Assembly (NCBI GenBank): GCA_017625695.1 | Contig: JAGAKI010000066.1 | Location: 1 to 64,000 of the forward strand | Direction: 5' to 3' | DNA length: 64,000 nucleotides | From: Clostridia bacterium | GTDB lineage: Bacteria; Bacillota; Clostridia; UMGS1840 | Position numbers and translations under genes: made by a program | Shown: piece by piece, positions 8,611-15,917 of the stretch | Layout of the letters: each line of letters begins with the position of its first letter | Numbering within the stretch: position 1 is the first letter of the stretch | The notes under the pieces: generated by a model | Database searches by the model: none | What the model was told of the DNA's origin: nothing | What the model saw: the letters and a program-made list of their open reading frames with translations, nothing else

Positions 8611-9984
8611 CTATGTATTTAAGCTGTCATGTATTAATGATACTCTATTGGCAACTTTATTAAAAAGGTATGGATATTTGCTGATAAATTCTAAAATTAG
8701 ATTAGATATTATATCGTTATCAACCACTGATTTAATTTCGTCGATTTGCCAATAAGAATCATTAATTACAAAGAAACCAAGTGCAGTCTTTGTATCAACA
8801 GAAGATATTAGTTGATCATAGAATTCGTTTATACTATTGATTTCTGATACAAAAGAAATATTATTATGTAATTGAAAATGTTCAGCTAAAAAATAGGTTA
8901 TTATTGGATATCCTCCGGATATCTGATAAATGTTGTTTATATCTCCGTAACTAAGGTTTTTATATAGTTGGCTTAAATATTCATATGTTTCATCAAACGA
9001 CCAGTCGGTAAGTTCTGAAATGGGATAGTTGATTTCGTGTTTTAGAGGACGCGTTAATATAACTACTTTTGCTTGGCTTATTTTTTCAAAAAAGTCGAAG
9101 TATTTTTGTAATTCTCGGCAATTGTAGTTTTCAATGTGATCTAATCCATCAATTATAATAATTTTATCTTGTTTTATAATTTCTTCTATCAATTCTTCTT
9201 CTGTAAAAGATTTGCTTGACTCAAAAACTGCAATGGCCAAGTCTTTTAGAAATGTTTTGTAATTCAACCTGTCTTGCTTTTGTGGATCCTGGGAATTGAT
9301 CCAAAACCGATATATAATAGAATTTGAAAATTTGTGAATCAATTCATTTACATAATGACTTTTTCCTACACCGGGTTTGCCTACAACAAACTGAATGCCT
9401 ACATTTATTTCATCAAAGACATTTCGTAACAACACAGTAGTGTCATCCAGCTCGATTGATATTCTATTTAAGGGTGGCAACTCATGAATTTTTAATGTGA
9501 ATTCTGCATTGGAAATTCTGTTTTTTAAGAATGCAGCTATTATGTTTTGCCTATTACTATCAGCATACATATCATTCAAAAGTTCGCCTATTCTCTCAGA
9601 TGTTAAAGGAATAATATATACATTGTCTTTCTTTACGCAAGGAAGACCAAAAACCATAGCATTAGTTTCGTTTATAAGACTAGTGTTTATTATTACTATA
9701 TTGATTGCATTATTAGCAAACTTACTTTTATTAGTTCCTATTGTGATTTCATCATCTGAAATAGATATGTCTGAGAGTTCTGTTTGAGGATAATTTTTTA
9801 TTTGCACAAAATACTTTGTCTGATCCTTAAACAAAATATAAAGGTCATCAAAGTTATGTTCAGAGATTATTTCTGCCTCAATCTCGGCTATCTTCTTTTC
9901 AGTATCCATCAAAGCAGTAAAAAAGAGATGTATATATTCCTGATATGTATATCCTTTATATGCATTACGAGCAACTACAGCCAT
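8611..9984 (-). CDS. STAND-like P-loop NTPase with probable N-terminal PD-(D/E)xK nuclease, C-terminally truncated
   Basis: 457 residues from an ATG with GGGAGG upstream; the longer frame from 10032 lacks a ribosome site. Residues 9-65 (YKGYTYQEY, then FDDLYILF and YFVQIKNY) resemble the Cap4/DUF4297 or Mrr-like restriction-nuclease fold, with candidate catalytic Asp46/47 and the Gln61-x-Lys63 pair. Walker A is GKPGVGKSH at 202-210 and Walker B is IIIIDGLDHIE at 275-285. An ILTRP sensor strand (309-313) and GGYP (357-360) are as in STAND ATPases. After a short winged-helix-like region the frame stops at LIHDSLNT, where family members normally continue into a repeat-rich sensor. It could be a phage-defence effector in origin. 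Truncation makes current function doubtful. Confidence 0.72.
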   Translation of the reverse strand: MAVVARNAYKGYTYQEYIHLFFTALMDTEKKIAEIEAEIISEHNFDDLYILFKDQTKYFVQIKNYPQTELSDISISDDEITIGTNKSKFANNAINIVIINTSLINETNAMVFGLPCVKKDNVYIIPLTSERIGELLNDMYADSNRQNIIAAFLKNRISNAEFTLKIHELPPLNRISIELDDTTVLLRNVFDEINVGIQFVVGKPGVGKSHYVNELIHKFSNSIIYRFWINSQDPQKQDRLNYKTFLKDLAIAVFESSKSFTEEELIEEIIKQDKIIIIDGLDHIENYNCRELQKYFDFFEKISQAKVVILTRPLKHEINYPISELTDWSFDETYEYLSQLYKNLSYGDINNIYQISGGYPIITYFLAEHFQLHNNISFVSEINSINEFYDQLISSVDTKTALGFFVINDSYWQIDEIKSVVDNDIISNLILEFISKYPYLFNKVANRVSLIHDSLNT

Positions 9985-10003
9985 TTTATCGCCTCCCGAA
10001 ATA

Positions 10004-10032
10004 ATTATACTATATTCTAGCTTGTTTTTCAA
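10004..10032 (-). promoter_or_regulatory. Promoter of the NTPase gene
   Basis: On the minus strand TTGAAA (10032-10027), a 17-base spacer and TATAAT (10009-10004), followed by GGGAGG and the ATG at 9984. The short leader supports the chosen start. Confidence 0.75.
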
Positions 10033-10043
10033 TAAATGGACAA

Positions 10044-10075
10044 CAAAAAGGCTCAGTACAACATATACCGAGCCT
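10044..10075 (-). terminator. Terminator of the element-borne tRNA-Leu
   Basis: A 10-bp stem (AGGCTCGGTA / TACTGAGCCT, one G-U) followed by TTTTT on the minus strand, 8 bases past the tRNA CCA. It separates the tRNA from the NTPase promoter. Confidence 0.85.
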
Positions 10076-10083
10076 CATCAAAG

Positions 10084-10170
10084 TGGTGCGGGCGAGGAGA
10101 CTTGAACTCCTATGCTCTTGCGAGCACATGGACCTGAACCATGCGCGTCTGCCAATTCCGCCACGTCCGC
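10084..10170 (-). tRNA. tRNA-Leu(CAG), carried by the element
   Basis: 84 nt plus encoded CCA (10086-10084). Acceptor GCGGACG pairs with CGCCCGC except for one A-C at 5:68. There is a leucine-type D arm (GCG...CGC), anticodon stem CATGG/CCATG with loop TTCAGGT (anticodon CAG), a long class II variable arm (TGCTC-GCAA-GAGCA) and T arm AGGAG-TTCAAGT-CTCCT. It reads CUG codons. It lies inside the element whose insertion destroyed another tRNA-Leu(CAG). It begins 69 bases past the broken half, so it can be transcribed from the captured host promoter. Its T arm reads AAGTCT where the target reads AAGTCC. Confidence 0.93.
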
Positions 10171-10218
10171 ATATATTAAATTTTAAGTTATTAGCATTTA
10201 CACAAGCCGTTTTTGATT

Positions 10219-10244
10219 ACTCCCTTAAAAAGGGTTCACGGACT
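10219..10244 (-). repeat. Attachment half-site, element end next to the tRNA
   Basis: On the minus strand, core AGTCC (10244-10240), a 7-base spacer and CTTTTTAAGGGAGT (10232-10219). It mirrors the half-site at 7685-7709. Confidence 0.7.
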
Positions 10245-10312
10245 TGAACCTCCACCGAGTTGCCCCGACTAGCACCTGAAGCTAGCGCGTCTGCCGATTC
10301 CGCCATATCCGC
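10240..10312 (-). pseudogene. 5' part of the split tRNA-Leu(CAG) gene
   Basis: Starts with acceptor strand GCGGATA, then D arm GGCGGAATCGGCAGACGC, anticodon stem CTAGC/GCTAG with loop TTCAGGT (anticodon CAG), a class II variable arm, T-stem strand GGAGG and loop TTCAAGT. After AGTCC the sequence changes to GTGAACCC, which cannot pair with the T stem or acceptor, so no functional tRNA can form. The matching 3' part lies at 7671-7689. A consensus promoter remains upstream. Confidence 0.9.
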
Positions 10313-10348
10313 ACACCATATGTGGCTGTTCCTTCAAACAGCTTCTAT

Positions 10349-10377
10349 ATTTTATCATATATTTTTTTGGTTGTCAA
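10349..10377 (-). promoter_or_regulatory. Strong promoter of the split tRNA-Leu gene
   Basis: On the minus strand TTGACA (10377-10372), a 17-base spacer and TAAAAT (10354-10349), about 37 bases before the tRNA 5' end. The leader contains a GCTGTT/AACAGC hairpin. This promoter now reads through the broken half into the element-borne tRNA-Leu. Confidence 0.88.
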
Positions 10378-10390
10378 GACTTTTTTATAA

Positions 10391-10417
10391 AAAAAGGATG
10401 GATTTTATCCTTTTTTT
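10391..10417 (-). terminator. Terminator overlapping the nth stop
   Basis: On the minus strand AAAAAAAGGAT and ATCCATCCTTTTTTT form a short hairpin with a long T tract. The nth stop codon TAA lies in its loop. It ends the long minus-strand operon. Confidence 0.7.
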
Positions 10418-11049
10418 GTTGCTTTGCTTCCGTATTTACAAATCCCGTTTAATGTACAGATTTTGCAGGCAGGTTTTTGTGCTTTGCAAACCGCTCTGCC
10501 GTGTGCTACCAGCCGGTGACAAAAGTCAAACTGAAATTCCGGTGGAATAAATTTTGCAAGTTCAAATTCGATTTTTACCGGGTCTGTTTGTTTGGTTAAT
10601 CCCATACGGTTGGCAAGACGTTTTGCGTGAGTATCGATGACAATTGCCGGTTTTCCATAGATTTCACCTAAAATTACACCTGCGGTTTTTCTGCCGACTC
10701 CAGCAAGCTTGGTGAGTTCCTCCATGGTATCTGGAACCTTAGAATTGTGGCGTTCAATTAACTGTAAAGCGCAAGTGCGGATATTTTTTGCCTTATTTTT
10801 ATAAAATCCGGTGGATTGAATCATTGTTGCAATTTCTGTTTCCGAGAGGGCAGCAAATGCTTCCGGGGTGTTGTAGGTGGGGAAAATTTCTTTGGTGACA
10901 ATGTTCACCCGGGCATCGGTACACTGTGCCGATAAAATAGTTGCCACCAGCAATTCAAATGGGGTAGTATAATCCAGGGTACAGCGGGGGTTTTTGTATA
11001 ACTGATCCAACGGTTCTTTTAGTTTGAAAAACAATTCTTTTTTAGTCAT
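10405..11049 (-). CDS. nth: Endonuclease III
   Basis: A 214-residue DNA glycosylase/AP lyase that removes oxidised pyrimidines in base-excision repair. The helix-hairpin-helix motif TKLAGVGRKTAGVIL holds the catalytic Lys. The catalytic Asp is in VIDTHAKRLANRMGL. The C-terminal 4Fe-4S ligands follow the family spacing C-x6-C-x2-C-x5-C. Full length for the family. It is the last gene of the minus-strand run, 12 bases after recF. Confidence 0.96.
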   Translation of the reverse strand: MTKKELFFKLKEPLDQLYKNPRCTLDYTTPFELLVATILSAQCTDARVNIVTKEIFPTYNTPEAFAALSETEIATMIQSTGFYKNKAKNIRTCALQLIERHNSKVPDTMEELTKLAGVGRKTAGVILGEIYGKPAIVIDTHAKRLANRMGLTKQTDPVKIEFELAKFIPPEFQFDFCHRLVAHGRAVCKAQKPACKICTLNGICKYGSKATKKG

Positions 11050-11061
11050 ATACAGCTTCCT

Positions 11062-12162
11062 TTATTGTTCGGTTACCACTGATTGTTCCACCAAAAAGGT
11101 TTTTGCACCCGGAACCTCAAATTTCTGGGCATCGGTGATGGTGATAATAGTCTGACAGTTCTGTATATAGGCAAACAGACTTTCCTGACGTTCCCGATCC
11201 AGTTCAGACAGAATATCATCCAATAACAGCACCGGATAGGAACCAGTCAGTTCCCTGATGAAGATAAGTTCTGACAGTTTCAATGCCAAAATAATGGTTC
11301 TTTGCTGTCCTTGGGAAGCAAAAATCTTTACGTTTTTATCATCTAAGAAAAACTCCAGATCATCCCGGTGAGGACCTACACGTGTGGTACGAAACAGAAG
11401 TTCTTCTGATTTCACCTGTTCTAATTTCTGATAGAAGCAGTCACGGATTGCCTGACGGTCTTCTACAAATTCGTCAAATAATTCGCTTTCATAACGAAGG
11501 GTCAGACTTTCTTTTCCGGTAGCAATCTCGGAATAGATTTTTTTTGCAGTTTCTTTTAGTCGTTCTACAAATAAGGCACGGTAGATAATGACTTCGGTGC
11601 CGAATTCCACTAGTTTATCGGTATAGACCTCAAACAGGGCGGGGTCTACGTGTTCTTCTTTTAGCAGCTTGTTTCGGCTTCGTAAAATTGAGTGATAATA
11701 CTTTAAAATCTTGTAGTAACGGGGACGAATCTGACACACGTCCGCATCCAGAAATTTTCGTCGTTGTTCTTTTTCTCCTTTGATTAAATTCAAATCCTCG
11801 GGAGAAAACAGCACCGAATGAAATCCGCCTAAAAACGAAGCATTGTCTTCTTTGATGTCGTTCTGATACAGTTCCCGTTTTGCAGTTTTGGAAAGAGAAA
11901 TTTTCATTTTCCGGCTGCGGGTGGAATTTTCATCTTTCTGAAAGAGAATTTGCAGTTGTGCTGCATCACAGCCTGATAGAATCAGTTCCTTATCTGACAC
12001 AAAACGGTGGGATTTTAACGTAGAAAAATAATGGATAGCTTCGATGATATTGGTTTTCCCCTGAGCGTTTTTGCCACAGATAATATTGGTTTTGTCGGAA
12101 AAGGAAAGGTCCAGATAACTGTAGCTTCGGAAATTAGAAAGTTTTATGTTCTGAAGATACAT
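11062..12162 (-). CDS. recF: DNA repair/replication protein RecF
   Basis: A 366-residue SMC-like ATPase that helps load RecA at gapped DNA. Walker A is CGKNAQGKTN near residue 30; the signature region is FASQGQQRT; Walker B with the D-loop is LLLDDILSELD near residue 320. Length and motif order are normal. RecF usually sits in the dnaA-dnaN-gyrB cluster; here it is between hisA and nth, so it is outside its common context. AAAAGGAGAG precedes the ATG. Confidence 0.96.
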   Translation of the reverse strand: MYLQNIKLSNFRSYSYLDLSFSDKTNIICGKNAQGKTNIIEAIHYFSTLKSHRFVSDKELILSGCDAAQLQILFQKDENSTRSRKMKISLSKTAKRELYQNDIKEDNASFLGGFHSVLFSPEDLNLIKGEKEQRRKFLDADVCQIRPRYYKILKYYHSILRSRNKLLKEEHVDPALFEVYTDKLVEFGTEVIIYRALFVERLKETAKKIYSEIATGKESLTLRYESELFDEFVEDRQAIRDCFYQKLEQVKSEELLFRTTRVGPHRDDLEFFLDDKNVKIFASQGQQRTIILALKLSELIFIRELTGSYPVLLLDDILSELDRERQESLFAYIQNCQTIITITDAQKFEVPGAKTFLVEQSVVTEQ

Positions 12163-12196
12163 TTTTTTCTCTCTCCTTTTCTAGGATACTATCAGA

Positions 12197-12907
12197 CTAA
12201 ATCTGTAAAATTGCTTGCTTTAAGTCTACATTTCCGGTATAGATGGCTTTTCCGACGATGGCACCGTCCACACCAATTTCTTTTAAGTGAATCAGGTCAT
12301 CCATACAGCTGACCCCGCCCGAGGCGATAACGTCAATGGAAACATGGTTTTTCATTTGCTCCATAGTTTTTAGGTTGGGACCGGACAACATTCCGTCAGT
12401 GGCAATGTCGGTGTAGATAATGGTGTCCGCACCCATTGCTTCCGCTTTTTTTGCAAGTTCTAGGGCACTGATTTTGCTGGTGTCAATCCAGCCGTCAATT
12501 GCGGCATAGCCGTCTTTTGCATCGATACCAACAGCAACTTTCCCTGAGAATTCCAAAGCAGTTTTTTCAATCTCTTGGGGAGCAGTTACGGCGGAGGTGC
12601 CGAAAATCACACGGCTGATACCATTTTGTAAGTACTCTTTTGCGGTTTCATAGGTTCTGATTCCACCGCCGATTTCGATAAACAGACCGGTTTCTTTCGC
12701 GATTGCAAGGATGATATCCTTGCAGTAGGGCTGTTTGTAACGGGCGCCGTCCAGATCTACTAAATGAAGATATTTGGTGCCGTCTGCCTGCCATTTTTTT
12801 GCGGCATCCAGCGGATTTTCAAAATATACGGTGGTGTCTTCGTATACGCCTTTGCATAAACGGACACATTTATTATCTTTAATATCAATTGCGGGATAAA
12901 TAATCAT
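12197..12907 (-). CDS. hisA: ProFAR isomerase HisA
   Basis: A 236-residue TIM-barrel enzyme that converts ProFAR to PRFAR in histidine synthesis. The N-terminal catalytic Asp is in YPAIDIKDNKCVRL. The phosphate-binding loops are EIGGGIRT and VIASGGVSCM. The second catalytic Asp is in IYTDIATDGM. No other his gene is nearby, so it is detached from a his operon or, less likely, has a PriA-like dual role. A GAGGAAG ribosome site precedes the ATG. Confidence 0.93.
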   Translation of the reverse strand: MIIYPAIDIKDNKCVRLCKGVYEDTTVYFENPLDAAKKWQADGTKYLHLVDLDGARYKQPYCKDIILAIAKETGLFIEIGGGIRTYETAKEYLQNGISRVIFGTSAVTAPQEIEKTALEFSGKVAVGIDAKDGYAAIDGWIDTSKISALELAKKAEAMGADTIIYTDIATDGMLSGPNLKTMEQMKNHVSIDVIASGGVSCMDDLIHLKEIGVDGAIVGKAIYTGNVDLKQAILQI

Positions 12908-12934
12908 TGGGGTTCTTCCTCGTTTTCTGTATTT

Positions 12935-13798
12935 TTATAACAGGGTTTCAAAATCGCAAGGTGCGGTAATGGTAATCCGTTCTCCTGTAATTGGATGACG
13001 GAATATCGTTTGATAAGAATGTAAATACAAACGGTCTCCGGTTACAGTTCCGTATAAAGGGTCGCCGATGATGGGGTGCCCGATTGCATTTAAATGTACC
13101 CGAATTTGATGGGTCCGACCGGTTTTTAATTCCAGTTCTACCAAAGAGGTAGTTTCGTTGTGTGTCAATACACGGTAAATAGTGTGGGCATATTTGCCGT
13201 CTTCCCGGCAAACTCTGCGAAGGGATTGTTCCGATTCTCTGGCAATGGGGTGTATAATTTCACCACTGTCTTTTTGAAAAACACCTTCTGTTAATGCCAG
13301 GTATTTTTTTTGAAACAGGTTAGTTTGCATTTGTTCTGACAGTACAGAGTGAGCAAATGAATGTTTTGCCACGATGATGACACCTCCGGTTTCCTTATCC
13401 AGTCGGCTGACGGGACGAAAGGGCATGGGGGAGTCATTGTCCATATAATATTGGGAAATATAGTTCCCTAACGTGTTTTCTTTGGTGCCGAGTGCCGGAT
13501 GGGTAGCCATTTTGGGCGGTTTGTTTACTGCTAACAGGTCAGCATCTTCATACAGAATGGAAAGGGGACCTTTTTGAGGTTTACAGGAGAGGGTATCTTC
13601 TTGCAGGAAGCGGAGCGTGATTTTATCTCCCTTTGCAACCGGATGTATGGTGGTTGACGGGATACCGTTTATTAAAAGGCCTTCTTGGAATTTCAGCTTT
13701 GTGATAATCCGACGTGAGATACCTTTGGATTTTAAGAAATAGTCCAGTTTCCGATAGTCTGTTTCAGCTTCCAGTTCCAAAAGATTCCTTACTTCCAT
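12935..13798 (-). CDS. RluA/RluD-family 23S rRNA pseudouridine synthase
   Basis: A 287-residue enzyme with an N-terminal S4 RNA-binding domain (LDYFLKSKGISRRIITKLK). The catalytic domain has the motif II RLDKETGGVIIVAK, whose Asp attacks uridine. Near the C-terminus is GRTHQIRVHL. It isomerises uridines in rRNA; the exact site cannot be told from sequence. It starts inside the end of the upstream DUF4330 gene (10-base overlap), showing translational coupling in this operon. Confidence 0.92.
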   Translation of the reverse strand: MEVRNLLELEAETDYRKLDYFLKSKGISRRIITKLKFQEGLLINGIPSTTIHPVAKGDKITLRFLQEDTLSCKPQKGPLSILYEDADLLAVNKPPKMATHPALGTKENTLGNYISQYYMDNDSPMPFRPVSRLDKETGGVIIVAKHSFAHSVLSEQMQTNLFQKKYLALTEGVFQKDSGEIIHPIARESEQSLRRVCREDGKYAHTIYRVLTHNETTSLVELELKTGRTHQIRVHLNAIGHPIIGDPLYGTVTGDRLYLHSYQTIFRHPITGERITITAPCDFETLL

Positions 13799-14289
13799 TT
13801 AAGATTTTGAATGGTGCCGAGGCACTTTGCCGTTTGGGTTGCCACCTGCAGTTCAATTCCATCTACAATTCTGGTTTTTGCCATCATAATGGTACCGTCT
13901 TCAAATCGGATACCTTTTCCGTTGACAGTCAGTATCAGGTCATAGCGTTCCTGCACAGGAGCGTTGATTGCAGTACCATCCAGAGTTTCCAATACATCTG
14001 TTGCAGGTTTGGAATCTATTGCAATAATTTTTCCGAGGTCTTCTTCTGAATTGTAGTAAAACAAAGTATCGTTTAAATGAAAGGTATTGACGGTTGCCTC
14101 TCTTACAGATTCAATCTGCACATCAAAGGTTATGTCAATCGCTTGTTCTTTTCCGGTGGGAGTCGCAGAATCGGGAACCATCAGAAAGACTTTGTATGCT
14201 ACACCGAACAGAAGCACGACAAGCAGTATAATTACGATGAGGTCAAAGAGGTTGATTTTGCCGAATAATTTTCCATTTTTATCAATCAT
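13789..14289 (-). CDS. DUF4330-family membrane-anchored protein
   Basis: 166 residues from the ATG at 14289, chosen because GGAGG lies 9 bases upstream. The N-terminus is cytoplasmic (MIDKNGKLFGKINLFD), then one transmembrane helix of about 20 residues (LIVIILLVVLLFGVAYKVFL), then an extracytoplasmic beta-rich domain. The family has no known function. It overlaps the preceding gene, which is similar in size and layout, so the two probably arose by duplication and may form a complex. Their place between surface-polysaccharide genes suggests a role in cell-envelope glycan export or assembly. Confidence 0.75.
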   Translation of the reverse strand: MIDKNGKLFGKINLFDLIVIILLVVLLFGVAYKVFLMVPDSATPTGKEQAIDITFDVQIESVREATVNTFHLNDTLFYYNSEEDLGKIIAIDSKPATDVLETLDGTAINAPVQERYDLILTVNGKGIRFEDGTIMMAKTRIVDGIELQVATQTAKCLGTIQNLKWK

Positions 14290-14809
14290 TGTTGTTATCC
14301 TCCGGAATTTCATCTAAGATTTCAATTTTGGTAATGACACCGTTGAGCAGATAGTTTTCGCTGATGATGGGAATGGTGTAGCCGATTTTCAAGTCGGTAG
14401 CCCCCGCCATAATGTATTTTTCAAAAATATCTGCTTCTACAGATGCCGTGAGCTCTCTGTTATATAAACCTTCTAAGGGGGTTAACACAAAAGAATTGGT
14501 ATCATAGTCTTTGGTCAGATAACGATAGGGGGTGATGTCAGATACGGAAACCACTTCCCCCAGTAAAGAAGTTTTGTTGTAGTCAAAGACTTCGTCTCCA
14601 ACTTTGATTTTGGAAAGAATGTCCGGATTTTTTTTCTGGATTTCGTAAGTCACCAGGATTTCTTTTCGCTCATATTTATCTCCAAGCTGAGGCTGTGATT
14701 GTTTGCTTGGGAACAGGTTCGGACTGATTTTGGAAATGCCGAACAAAGCAGCCAACAGAATGGCTATTATAACCACAATTTCAATTGCATATTTCATAAC
14801 CTTATTCAT
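14282..14809 (-). CDS. Membrane-anchored protein, DUF4330-like
   Basis: 175 residues with one N-terminal transmembrane helix (YAIEIVVIIAILLAALFGI), then an extracytoplasmic region with VGDEVFDYNKTSLLGEVVSVSD and a C-terminal LLNGVITKIEILDEI strand. The layout resembles the next gene and the DUF4330 family, but the match is by pattern only. It overlaps the stop of the GT4 gene upstream and the start of the gene downstream. Function unknown. Confidence 0.65.
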   Translation of the reverse strand: MNKVMKYAIEIVVIIAILLAALFGISKISPNLFPSKQSQPQLGDKYERKEILVTYEIQKKNPDILSKIKVGDEVFDYNKTSLLGEVVSVSDITPYRYLTKDYDTNSFVLTPLEGLYNRELTASVEADIFEKYIMAGATDLKIGYTIPIISENYLLNGVITKIEILDEIPEDNNND

Positions 14810-15917
14810 AGATCAATTCCTCATATACTTTCTCAATATTTTTTGCCATAATTTGTACGGTGAAGCCCCGTTGGTAGGTTTCTTTTGCACCGACGGAAAG
14901 AGTTTCTATCTGACAACGTTCAGACTGAATGCTTTCCAGAGCCTCTTTCAGTGCTTCTACATCGTTGGTGGGGTAGACAATTCCATTGATTTTGTTTTTC
15001 ACCAGTTCCGGATTCCCGCCATAATCAGTGGCGATACAGGGGATTCCCAAAGAGAACCCTTCTAAAATTGCCAGACTGCACGCTTCAGTTCCGTAGGAAC
15101 AGTTTAACAGAATATCCGTGGCATATAATAGTTTGGATACGTCTGATAAGAATCCTGTGAAAATTACTTTTTCTTCCAGATTGTACTGTTGCACCATCGC
15201 TTTTAATGCAACCTCTTCGGTACCGGTTCCTGCAATGAAAAACTTCATATTGTCAAGAGATGACATCCGGTGGATTGCTTCAACCAGGTAACGGTGTCCT
15301 TTCACAGGATTGAGTCTTGCACTGATGGTACAGGCTATTTCAGAATCCAGAATTCCGAATTCCTTTCTGGCTTCAGCACGTTGTGCTGGCGTCGGTGCCG
15401 GAATCGCATCTACGCCGTTGTAGATGACTTGAATTTTTTTGGGGTCTACGCCGGTGTCTGTCAGATTTTTCTTAGCAGCTTCGCACACGGCAGTAATTTT
15501 ATCACAAGTAAAGGTGTGAATCAGGCGATTGACGATTTTTCCAACCGGTGTGGTGAAGAACCCTTTCGGTTCAAACACACTGTGTCGGGTGAAAACTACT
15601 TTTTTTACGCCGGAAAAAGGTAGTTTCGCAGCGATTCTGGCAGACATCGTACCATGAGAATGAACAATGTCAGGCTTTTCTGCTTTGAAAATCTTTTTTA
15701 AATTTTGAATACCGTCGGTAGAAAAGCTCCGGTCTGCAATGCCATCACATTCAATAACCGCAAGACCGCAATCGGTATACAGCTGTTTTAATTGTGAACC
15801 GGTGGGAATGACCGCTTTGATCGTGAAACGGTTTCTATCGGCATAGCGGAAATATTCCATAATCCATTTGCCTGCACCACCGATATTGGTATCAGAAATG
15901 ACCATCAGAATTTTCAT
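14802..15917 (-). CDS. Glycosyltransferase, family 4 (GT-B)
   Basis: A 371-residue retaining glycosyltransferase. The N-terminal half begins MKILMVISDTNIGGAGKW with the Gly-rich acceptor loop. The C-terminal half has the donor-site EX7E motif (EACSLAILEG) and GGNPELV. It would transfer a sugar from a nucleotide donor to a lipid-linked or cell-wall glycan at the inner face of the membrane. It is coupled to the O-antigen-ligase-like gene upstream by a 4-base overlap, so both probably build the same surface polysaccharide. Donor and acceptor cannot be inferred. Confidence 0.92.
   Translation of the reverse strand: MKILMVISDTNIGGAGKWIMEYFRYADRNRFTIKAVIPTGSQLKQLYTDCGLAVIECDGIADRSFSTDGIQNLKKIFKAEKPDIVHSHGTMSARIAAKLPFSGVKKVVFTRHSVFEPKGFFTTPVGKIVNRLIHTFTCDKITAVCEAAKKNLTDTGVDPKKIQVIYNGVDAIPAPTPAQRAEARKEFGILDSEIACTISARLNPVKGHRYLVEAIHRMSSLDNMKFFIAGTGTEEVALKAMVQQYNLEEKVIFTGFLSDVSKLLYATDILLNCSYGTEACSLAILEGFSLGIPCIATDYGGNPELVKNKINGIVYPTNDVEALKEALESIQSERCQIETLSVGAKETYQRGFTVQIMAKNIEKVYEELIYE

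Larger units (their letters stand above)
7690..10239. mobile_element. Integrated element remnant inside tRNA-Leu(CAG), carrying a replacement tRNA-Leu(CAG)
   Basis: The boundaries are given by the two halves of one tRNA-Leu gene, which share the 5-bp sequence AGTCC at each junction (10240-10244 and 7685-7689). Just inside each end is a copy of CTTTTTAAGGGAGT in inverted orientation, as expected for the two arms of a serine-recombinase attP site. From the 10239 side the contents are: an intact tRNA-Leu(CAG), a terminator, a STAND-like NTPase gene and the C-terminal part of a large serine recombinase ending about 60 bases from the far end. The NTPase stretch looks more A+T-rich than the flanking genes. 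The NTPase and recombinase are fused at one junction near 8611-8620, so an internal deletion has probably immobilised the element. Confidence 0.82.

Noticed and set aside
8605-10032. Complete recombinase plus complete NTPase operon
   Set aside because: The recombinase lacks its catalytic domain and a ribosome site, and the NTPase stops where homologues continue, so both are partial.
10084-10312. Two ordinary tandem tRNA-Leu genes
   Set aside because: The one starting at 10312 has no pairing partner for its acceptor and T stems in the following bases. Its true 3' end is at 7671-7689.
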